Shown here in pieces: positions 55,861-64,000 of a stretch of DNA of 64,000 nucleotides. The DNA is taken from the NCBI RefSeq assembly GCF_963678635.1, contig NC_087071.1, positions 31,238,141 to 31,302,140 of the forward strand. Direction: 5' to 3'. The position numbers and the translations under genes were made by a program. How positions within the stretch are numbered: the first letter of the stretch is position 1; every line of letters begins with the position of its first letter. The notes beneath the pieces are model-generated. The model did no database searches. It was not told the origin of the DNA and was given only the letters and a program-made list of their open reading frames with translations. This DNA comes from Symsagittifera roscoffensis. Taxonomy: Eukaryota > Xenacoelomorpha > Acoela > Convolutidae.

Positions 55861-58173
55861 TAGGATGAACTCTTTTTTTTCCAAGTCGCAAATATTGTTC
55901 ATTTTGAAAGTGTTCATTTTGATCAATAACTAGCTATTAATTACAGCCAATGCTAAGGATATTAACACAGACTATTATAATACAAATAGCACTTTAGCTT
56001 CAAGGTATCATGGACCAGTAGCGTAGATGTACGGCAGGAGACCCGCAACAAAATAAGAGGGATCGAACCTGGGCAGGGTTTGATGTTTTTAATGAAGTTT
56101 TTCGTCCACGTAATAAAATGTGTCCGCTCTAAATTGAGGCAGGTTAGTTAAAAAATTTATTTTTTTTTTCAAATTGACTGGTACTGCTAATGCGTCATAA
56201 TTGGCTTAGTTTACTTAGCTGTTATGTAGGCTCATACTTGGCGTGCGTCACCTTAGAAAATTTGTAGACTCATTCAGAAGTTTAAATCACTCAGTTTTTC
56301 CCAGTAGCGTTATCAGTCATATTTTTGCTTGTGTATGCGAAATGCAACTTCGCCTCTGTGTAAATCGTTTGAACGAAATATGTGGGAATGAAAGTTTCTA
56401 TGCCTATTTTTTTAGTAGTGAAAAATATTCGTGGGTGGTAAATAAATCAAAGCTCTTTTTTAAGTTCTTTTTGGCTAGAAGAAAAAATCGGAAGGATAGA
56501 TTAGGGGCGTTCAGAACATTCCAGGCTTTGCCCTGTTATGAGCAATTGTTGCTTAATATAAAGTAATGAGATCTGTTGTTGTTGTTGTTAGCCCCGAAGG
56601 GGCGCGTCCGGCATGCTCAAACCGAGTTTCAGAAACCTAGCATTTTAGATCGGCCGAAGCCACAAGTCTCTGAGAGTTAAGTAAGTGGTGTTACTAGAAC
56701 AGTTAAAAAGGTGCAAAGTGGCGTGTTGGGAACTACAGTTGGGGGAAGGAGATTGAGTGGAAGTACTTTTGGGGGAGGAGCATCTGCAATTCCCAGCTCG
56801 ACACTTCAATTGTGCTGTTTTTTTTTAAATCGATTTTTGATTTTGAAAGGCGAAAGATCTTTACTCGTTATAATTAGTCACAGTAGTTAAAGATGTGTTG
56901 GCTCTATCTCGGAGGATTTGTTCTGTTACTGGACTCTATATTTCAAGTAATGACGGGCAGATACTTCAGGGATGTCTGGGGGCGATGGTGGTGAAAAAGT
57001 AGGGATTTGATAGGATATAAGTTTAAAGGGTAAACTGAGCGGAGAGTAGTTGATGATGGTGGGCTAAATTTAAAATTCAACATTCAGAATGTAAATGTTC
57101 TGGAGCTCTCATTTTGTACAACACGCTATGGTGCCATCTAAAATTGGTCTGTAACGTCTTTTTTGATTGACTCCAATTTAAGTCAGATATGGCCTTCAGA
57201 ATCACCATATTGTGCGAGGCTTATGCTGACGTCCGATTACAGTGCTCTGCAATTATAGGGGATGAATCAAAGAAAATGCCGTTTTTTGTGGTGCTTTATC
57301 CATTTCCCAAGGGAAAGTATCCTTTATCTATTTTTACTTAAGAGTGTGAGTTGAACTCCTTGTTGAACGAATAGAAAAGGTTGGCTACGCCTTTTGATGT
57401 AGAAAAAAACACGCGATCTAGAGGTAAGAAATTGATTTAACTTGGTTAAGTAGTTAGATGAATTAGAGGAGGCCTTTTGAAAGGTGTTTGATTGAACAGA
57501 GGGGTAAATTTTTTCTGTGAATGATTCTAGTTGATTTCTTAGAGAGTAGAATGGTGCCTTCTTCTTTTTCTCTGGCCGTTTTGAACATGATTTCTGTTTT
57601 AATGATTTAAAAATGGATGGGACGGATTTAAATTTCGAATATTATCTCTTGGTGGAGCTAGCTTTTTTTTCTGTAATTTAAAGCAGGGACAAAAAACGGT
57701 GACTTCTCAGAGTGCTTTCTCAGAGATCCCATTGCAGTTTAACTGCGAATGTTGAGGGTCTTAGTTGATAGAGAAATTATTTATGCTGGGGGGGGGGGGG
57801 GCTTTTGCCGCAGATCGTTGAATTGTATCAGTGTTCGCAATCGAGGGGGGTTTAATTTGCTAATAGAGGGTGGGGTTTAATTTAAGTGTAGTTGAAGAAG
57901 GGGTGGTTGGTCTGGGGACAGTCGCAGAATTTTTTCTGTTAGATACTGGGAGGTGCAAGATTTTAAACGAGTCGATCCACAAATCTGCCACCACATACTT
58001 GTGAACAGAGGATTTTTAGATTACACGGGAGCAAGTGTATTGTCCGGAGCTGGAGTTAATGCTGGCACGAAGTATTAGGATTAATAGACGGAGCCCCGGC
58101 TGACTTGTGAAGCTCCGTAACCAAAAACCAATCCGAGCATGCTTTTCGCTCTCCCATGTTAGGATGAACTCTT
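55861..58173 (-). mobile_element. probable non-LTR-type insertion flanked by 14-bp direct repeats
   Basis: TAGGATGAACTCTT occurs at 55861-55874 and again at 58160-58173 (TTAGGATGAACTCTT). The left copy is followed at once by a T run, as expected for the poly-A end of a retroposed element on the - strand. The interior includes a B-box-like GGTTCGATCCC on the - strand (about 56062-56072), a TTG run at 56575, and a run of 14 G at about 57788. No reverse transcriptase is recognised. The open frame at 56219-56566 (+) lies inside. Confidence 0.4.
56219..56566 (+). CDS. unrecognised open frame inside the 55.9-58.2 kb insertion
   Basis: 115 codons without a start AUG, following an acceptor-like TTACTTAG, to a TAA. 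It is Cys-rich in the middle (SHIFACVCEMQLRLCVNRLN) and basic later (KFFLARRKNRKDRLGAFRTF). It reads like real protein but no family is recognised. It could be the end of an element protein or a chance frame. Confidence 0.25.
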   Translation: MLCRLILGVRHLRKFVDSFRSLNHSVFPSSVISHIFACVCEMQLRLCVNRLNEICGNESFYAYFFSSEKYSWVVNKSKLFFKFFLARRKNRKDRLGAFRTFQALPCYEQLLLNIK

Positions 58174-59305
58174 GCTTTGCTTGTGTAACAGATTTTCATT
58201 TTTTAGAACATGACACTTTATGGACATCCGTTTATAATGTTAAGTTACTATATTTGCGAGAACAAACGAGACTAATTTGAAGAAAAAGTGATTTAACTAC
58301 CCTTGGACCTGTGAGTATTTTGAGCGCGATACATCGAGTTCCACAATGTTTTTTTCTTCATGAAAAAATTTTCTTTCCGCTTAATGGGCGTCTGCCAAAG
58401 CAATGTTTACATAGTTGTTGTTTCGCAAATTTTCGTTTTTTGATAATTTAACACTGTCGGCTAGCTTGTCGTGCTTTGTTTGCTGACTGTTTAATCACAT
58501 AGTTACATCATACTCTCAGGAAATGACTAAAATTTTTGAAAGCTGAACATCCAATTTTTTTTTCCAATTATGGCAGTAGTCGAAAAGTTCTACACTTGCA
58601 CAAGAACTGGATATTTTGTACTCGATACACAACAGCTATATATTGTGTCGAAAAGTTTTGTTAACAAATTGAGATTCGCATTTTCGAGATGTGAACAAAT
58701 TTCGGGCTGCACATGTGAAAAGTTCGAACAAAACACTCACCCATTCAAAAAAATTTTCAATATTGTTTAAAAATATTGTACTAATGTTTCAAATATTGCC
58801 CTTGTTTCAAATATTTCACATTCGGCACATTAGTGTATTGCACTCAAAATTTATTGAGGCCGAATTGAAAATATCCAACTTACGGAACTGTTCAAGTTCT
58901 GTTGATTCACTGAACAGATTATTTACCGTTGGTATAACTTCAAATTAGATTGGTTTTTTAATGCCCACAACAGTTAAAGAAAAGGCCGTATGGCTCATGG
59001 TTTGTCTCGGGCATTATTCATTTACTTTTTAACCAAATCAATATGTTATAGTCGTCGAAAAGTTTAGAATTTGTTTTGGAAAGATGAGCTTTGATATGTG
59101 GCTTCTAGCTCGTAGAGCAATTTCTACTGTACATTTTTTGTTAACTGTCAAATTAGAAGAAATTTCTGGATCTTTGTTTTATTTGAAAAAGAAAAAAGTT
59201 TATAATCCGCTGCTTTTCCCAGGTAGGCTCAAGTTCATTGTTAAGTTTTAATGATTATTTAGGTTATTTGGTTTGTGGCGTTTTTTGCCTTTTGACTCAT
59301 GCTTT
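58174..59305. other. no gene seen
   Basis: AT-rich host-type DNA, probably intronic if the 55198 exon belongs to the transporter. The short frame at 58570-58770 has an ATG but no other support. Confidence 0.4.
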
Positions 59306-60277
59306 TCTAGCTTCATGGATTTTCTTGAAATAAAAACAATATAAGTTCATACCAATTTCTCAATTTTATAGGTCAAAAAGAATCGACCCTAAAATTTAAT
59401 CGAAATGCATTCATTCAACCCTGTTTGCTTACATACATTTAACCCTGTTTGATAGCATTTAATCTTAAAATTGAAAAAAAAAACATATCTTGCGATGATT
59501 CAGTGCTGATTTAAGTTAACCGGACAAAACGAACAAATTTTGAAATTTCAAACGCATTTTTTTCAAATTGGGGTAAAATTAGACAAAAAGTGAAGAGTAC
59601 AAAAGTTGCTGAGAATTTCATCAGAATTAATATAGTGTAATTTTTTCTTCGAAATTCTCAACCAAAATTTTACCCCAAAAATGAGTCATTTTAGTTTTTT
59701 TTTAAAAATTAATCACGAATTACGCTGAAACTACTTGTTAATAGATGAGACGTATACATCACAAGAAGTCTCTTACACAGCCCAATAAAGTTGTACAAGG
59801 GCTAAATCTCCAAAAATTTGCGTAAAATTAGACAAAAAGTGAAGAGTACAAAAGTTGCTGAGAATTTCATCAGAATTAATATAGTGTAATTTTTTCTTCG
59901 AAATTCTCAACCAAAATTTTACCCCAAAAATGAGTCATTTTAGTTTTTTTTTAAAAATTAATCACGAATTACGCTGAAACTACTTGTTAATAGATGAGAC
60001 GTATACATCACAAGAAGTCTCTTACACAGCCCAATAAAGTTGTACAAGGGCTAAATCTCCAAAAATTTGCGTAAGAGAAGATATTTTTGCCCTTTGTTTT
60101 TCTGTAAAGAAACGTGATTTTTACTATATAAAACCCAAAATCTTTGCTCAAAAACAAATTTTAAACAATTTACTCAAATTTTTGGAGATTTAGCCTTTGT
60201 AGAACTTAGTTAAGCTGTGTAAGAGGCTTCTTGTGATGTATATTTTTCATCAATTAACAAAGTTTTTTCAGCTTAAG
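59306..60277. repeat. 972-bp direct repeat, copy 1 (flank plus part of foldback element)
   Basis: Starts TCTAGCTTCATGGATTTTC and ends CAGCTTAAG. It is repeated from 60278. Inside copy 1, a segment of about 250 bp (about 59573-59822) is itself duplicated in tandem (about 59823-60072); copy 2 lacks this. From 59501 it contains the left part of the foldback element (CAGTGCTGATTTAAG). Confidence 0.9.
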
Positions 60278-61000
60278 TCTAGCTTCATGGATTTTCTTGA
60301 AATAAAAACAATATAAGTTCATACCAATTTCTCAATTTTATAGGTCAAAAAGAATCGACCCTAAAATTTAATCGAAATGCATTCATTCAACCCTGTTTGC
60401 TTACATACATTTAACCCTGTTTGATAGCATTTAATCTTAAAATTGAAAAAAAAAACATATCATGCGATGATTCAGTGCTGATTTAAGTTAACCGGACAAA
60501 ACGAACAAATTTTGAAATTTCAAACGCATTTTTTTCAAATTGGGGTAAAATTAGACAAAAAGTGAAGAGTACAAAAGTTGCTGAGAATTTCATCAGAATT
60601 AATATAGTGTAATTTTTTCTTCGAAATTCTCAACCAAAATTTTACCCCAAAAATGAGTCATTTTAGTTTTTATTTAAATTAATCACGAATTACGCTGAAA
60701 CTACTTGTTAATAGATGAGACGTATACATCACAAGAAGTCTCTTACACAGCCCAATAAAGTTGTACAAGGGCTAAATCTCCAAAAAATTGCGTAAGAGAA
60801 GATATTTTTGCCCTTTGTTTTTCAGTAAAGAAACGTGATTTTTACTATATAAAACCCAAAATCTTTGCTCAAAAACAAATTTTAAACAATTTACTCAAAT
60901 TTTTGGAGATTTAGCCTTTGTAGAACTTAGTTAAGCTGTGTAAGAGGCTTCTTGTGATGTATATTTTTCATCAATTAACAAGGTTTTTTCAGCTTAAGTC
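60278..61000. repeat. direct repeat, copy 2
   Basis: About 723 bp, almost identical to copy 1 apart from the missing internal duplication. The foldback element of this copy (60473 onward) continues into unique sequence up to its right end at 61178. Confidence 0.9.
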
Positions 61001-61178
61001 TTGATTTATTAAAAAATCAAAGACTGGTAAAATTTTGGTTGACAATTTCAGAGAAAAATTGCACCATATTAATTCTGGTAAAATTTAAGCAACTTTTGTC
61101 TTATATTAACCAAGTTTGGGAAAAACACGTTTGAAAATTTAAGTTTTCGTTTTGTCCGTATAATTTAAATCAGCACTG
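60473..61178. mobile_element. foldback MITE-like element, about 706 bp
   Basis: The left end CAGTGCTGATTTAAG and the right end TTTAAATCAGCACTG are inverted. Inverted similarity continues inward for nearly the whole length. ACAAAACGAA, GAATTAATAT..TGTAATTTTT and CAACCAAAATTTTACC recur in inverse order near the right end. An inner pair, CTAAATCTCCAAAAATTTG and CAAATTTTTGGAGATTTAG, flanks a loop of about 100 bp. No coding capacity. CAGTG termini occur in several DNA transposon groups. The flanks (TT on the left, TA on the right) do not give a clear target duplication. Confidence 0.75.
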
Positions 61179-61300
61179 TATGTTATGAATTTTTGTTGAA
61201 TCATTGGATGCGTACCTTATTCACTTGCGTCCTAGACGTAAATGAAAGAATTATACATACTTATTGTTTGAACTGGGATGAACTTTATGGTCACTTACAG

Positions 61301-61785
61301 CAGAGTTCGTAGATCCAGCGCCCGAAGATGTGAAGTGGAACTCTTTTGGGTACGGTCTGTATTTTCATTTCCTCTTCCAGGGGTTCGTGATCAAAACACT
61401 CTTTTCCATTATCTACCCATTTTACGCCAATTATCTCAACTTGGACAGTAACCAGTACCGGGCGGCTAGTACATTACCGTTGGCGGCATGGTCACTAAAG
61501 ACCATAGTTGGTGTGGTCAGCGATGTATGGCCTATTTCGGGCCAGCGTCGCAGGCCATACATGATGTTGGGTATGGGTTTCGCGTTTGTACCTCTGGCCA
61601 TGATCACTTTCAAGCCAGTGCCAGAGCCTTATTATGAGCCAGTGTATGGAAACGGAACTTGTTATCTGGACCGGTCTTCGGTTTTGAACGCGGATGCAAA
61701 ACAGCAGGGAATCCATTATGTCGTGATAAATACGATTGCATTTATGTTGCTATCTTTCGCTGATGTCGCCGCCGATGGTTTGAAG
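61301..61785 (+). CDS. BT1-family folate/biopterin transporter, internal exon
   Basis: The exon runs from the acceptor CACTTACAG (ends 61300) to the donor GTATGT at 61786 and ends in phase 0. The translation starts in an acidic segment (EFVDPAPEDVKWNSFGYGLY), then gives predicted membrane helices at about residues 21-42, 50-70, 84-101 and 137-158. The loop VGVVSDVWPISGQRRRPYMM is the BT1 signature (G-x2-SD-x2-P-x2-G-x-RRRPY). FADVAADGLK carries the second conserved acidic motif. Family members move folates, biopterin or related compounds across the plasma or organelle membranes. The substrate cannot be told from sequence. The frame has no ATG of its own, so an upstream exon is required; the candidate is 55198-55358. 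Confidence 0.8.
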
Positions 61786-63709
61786 GTATGTCTTATCGAT
61801 GAATAATTTAGTAGCCACTGAATATTTTTGAAATTATTAAGAGTCGATGAGCGTAGTACAGACTCTTATATAGATCTTGATGATTTTTTTCTGTTTTTTT
61901 AGGAAAAGTCTTAAAATTTGTTCAGTCTCCAATTTACTTTTTCGCGGTTTGACTTTTGATTTCTTTTGAAGTTCTTTTTGTGTCCTTTGTTGAAAGGAAG
62001 GCAAACTGTGCTATCAAACAGCGAAAGTAAAGGTGTCAAAAAACGTGATCGAGTTCTAATTTCGAAAGTGGACTTTAATTTCTTCCAAGCGAAATAAAAA
62101 TTATACCTATTATTCGAGTTTCCTCGAATTGGGTATGGGTTTTATCAAAAATTGTAAATCTTAAATTGTTCTAGAAAATGAAACTAATTTCGAAAATGGA
62201 ATTTAATTACTAGACTTAAATTAAATTTATACTAGACATTAAATTTACACTTTCTAGAAATTCAAAGAGCTGTAAGGCCATCTATTTTTCTTTACTCTTG
62301 CGATAAGGGTATTGCAACCGGATACTAGACTTTTTTGCCGTAAAAAACTTCGTTCACAGAATGGACAAATGGTAAATGGTAAACACAGCTGAATTAATAG
62401 CATGGTTGGAGTGTATGAACTGCATAATTGTACTGTGGGTGAACATCAAGAGTTGTTAAATAATTTTTATCTGTGCCAAAAAATTTCGGAAGGTTTTTGG
62501 CACCGAGGTCGGTAGGCTTAATAAAAACGGTTGAACTCTAACGAGAAATTTTGAAAAATCTAAATTGCCCTCCTAGGCCTTCCCTAATAAAGTTTACAAA
62601 ACAAACATGAAAAATTGTTATTTAAAAATATTGTTTTTTCGGCTTCGTTTATAATTTTTGGGCGCAAACTCGATTAATCTGGTAGCAAAAATTTAACGCT
62701 GTACATATATTTTTTTGCTTGTTAGTATTTTCAATGCCTGACCGTTTCGAAATTTGTTGTTTGTTTTGGTTGTAGTTTTACCAGCTCGGTTTGTTAAAAT
62801 TCATTTGTTTTTTCTTTTTTTTCTTTTCCTTTTTTTAACTGGATAGGTTTCGGCATAATGTATATCGGCTTAGTGGCGTCCCTCATTTTCGACGTTCTAC
62901 GAGCGAAAAAAAGTGTGCGTGTGTGTGTTTTGAGGGTGAGGGGGAATTGATAACCTTTGATATATCTTATTTAAATAATTTTTTTTCTGCTTTTTTTTTC
63001 CTTTTTTTTGGCTGGATAGGTTTCGGTCTCTCTTAGATCTGCTTAGTCGTCTCGTATTGCTCCATTTGACGAGCGATTAATTTTTTTTATGTGTGTGAGA
63101 GTGACGGGGACTCAATCTTTAAAAAAATCAAGTCTTGATGCTAAATGGTATTTTGCTAAATGGTATTTTGACCGATGCTATTTTCATATTCTGTTGTCTT
63201 TGCATGTTTTTGTTTCAAAACTAGCCTTTTTATTCTGATAAGTTTCGACAATTTTTTTTTGCTTAGCGGCTTTCTTGTTTTGTATCGCAAGTAATGCGAA
63301 GCTCAGCTCGGCCTCTGTGTCGAAAGTTGAGATTTTTCACAAAAGAAATCAGTTTTTTTTTTGTTTACTTGCGTTCATTGACATTTTTTTAGTGTCTGTT
63401 GGCTCTGTTTTTTATAATTTGACAAAAAGCCACTTGAGAGCGGGTTGATGCCACAAAACAAGGTTAAAAATGTGCTGTTTTGGATTTTTTTGGTCAAAGG
63501 ACTGGGTTTCATAAGAGGTTAAAAATTTATTCAGTCCTCAGTGTCCTCAGAAAACAAGACTTGCAAAGATCAAACCCATTACTATTATACGAGGCATTAT
63601 TACCCAGCCCTTGAAACTCACTCGAAAAGAGGACCGTAGAATCCAGAGCTTCAGGGCGAATAACAAGCAAGTGTAACATGATTTTTAAATAGTTTTTTTT
63701 ATTGTTTAG
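61786..63709 (+). other. intron of the BT1 transporter gene
   Basis: 1,924 bp, donor GTATGT, acceptor TTATTGTTTAG. It holds three diverged tandem copies of a segment beginning CTGGATAGGTTTCGG (62839, 63012, about 63235), each followed by GCTTAG and a pyrimidine-rich stretch. No other feature is seen. Confidence 0.75.
62810..63320. repeat. three-copy degenerate tandem repeat in the intron
   Basis: Starts at about 62839, 63012 (offset 173) and 63235 (offset 223). Shared parts are a T/C run, CTG(G)ATA(A/G)GTTTCG, GCTTAG-x-(C/G)G and a GT-rich end (GTGTGTG). The third copy is the most diverged. Confidence 0.65.
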
Positions 63710-64000
63710 ATTGAGTATTCTCAAAAAGAGGGCGATAAGCAACGTGGATCAATCAACGTCATCATTTACATGTTCCTGGAAGCATCTACAATATGCAGCA
63801 TTATCTTCACCGGTTTTCTGATGAATGGCGTCGAATATGGGGGCTCATTTTGCTTCAGTATCTCCTACCAAACTCTATCTGCAGTCATGTCTTCAATGTG
63901 TTTTGTGGCGGTTATAAATGGAATTTTCTTTGTGCGTGATCAAAAACTTGGAGCAGTTCTAAGTGTTAAGCAACAATTCAAAGCGTTTTGGTCTGCATTT
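63710..64000 (+). CDS. BT1-family transporter, next exon (runs off the window)
   Basis: 97 codons in phase 0, open to the window end. It begins IEYSQKEGDKQRGSINVIIY, where the E-x2-Q-x4-(R/K)G pattern after ADG-x2 is typical of the family. It continues through FTGFLMNGVEYGGSFCFSIS and a membrane helix, CFVAVINGIFFV. At least the second half of the transporter must lie beyond position 64000. Confidence 0.8.
   Translation, partial: MEYSQKEGDKQRGSINVIIYMFLEASTICSIIFTGFLMNGVEYGGSFCFSISYQTLSAVMSSMCFVAVINGIFFVRDQKLGAVLSVKQQFKAFWSAF

Noticed and set aside
56060-56075. B-box-like GGTTCGATCCC on the - strand as a tRNA or SINE head
   Set aside because: No A box at the right distance and no cloverleaf. 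Kept only as a remark in the insertion entry.
58570-58770. ATG-led frame with several Cys residues
   Set aside because: Only 66 codons, no similarity, no good splice sites, and it lies inside a probable intron.

Overview
The window is a repeat-rich, AT-rich stretch of a eukaryotic nuclear genome. Introns have GT..AG borders, genes are sparse and most of the DNA is decayed mobile-element sequence. Two host genes are recognisable at the right end, both on the + strand. The first (54.1-54.7 kb) encodes a short nucleoporin of the Nup35/Nup53 (MPPN-domain) family. The second (61.3-64.0 kb, running off the window, with a possible first exon at 55.2 kb) encodes a BT1-family folate/biopterin transporter. 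BT1 transporters are known mainly from plants, kinetoplastids, apicomplexans and stramenopiles, whereas the element families here are of kinds common in aquatic invertebrates, so I do not assign a lineage.

Layout. 0-6.7 kb: mostly featureless, with a duplicated coding module (2.3-2.8 kb, -) and a possible terminal exon (4.46-4.66 kb, +). 6.7-26 kb: a graveyard of Polinton/Maverick-like DNA. It contains an adenovirus-type protease remnant (9.0-9.7 kb), five copies or pieces of a FtsK/HerA-like packaging ATPase, a retroviral-type integrase remnant (18.3-18.7 kb), and a family-B DNA polymerase pseudogene (24.2-26.06 kb). The middle part is one large inverted repeat (arms about 12.54-17.14 and 19.06-23.28 kb).

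25.6-33.0 kb: three tandem 2.4-2.6 kb units. Each starts with the same fragment of the polymerase gene (motif A) and carries a 48-bp minisatellite that is open in a reading frame on both strands. 33-53 kb: a Ty3/mdg4-type LTR retrotransposon on the - strand, gag at the right and integrase at the left, with stops, frameshifts and lost catalytic residues. An 8,346-bp block (29982-38327) that includes one tandem unit and most of pol is repeated head-to-tail (38328-46673) with no difference that I noticed. The junction shows 5 bp of microhomology (GATTT).

53.4-64 kb: host gene territory with small repeats, a probable non-LTR insertion flanked by 14-bp direct repeats, and a foldback MITE-like element that is partly tandem-duplicated. 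No intact mobile element, rRNA, convincing tRNA or CRISPR was found. The mobile genes are almost all broken; the interest lies in how the pieces were duplicated, inverted and reused.
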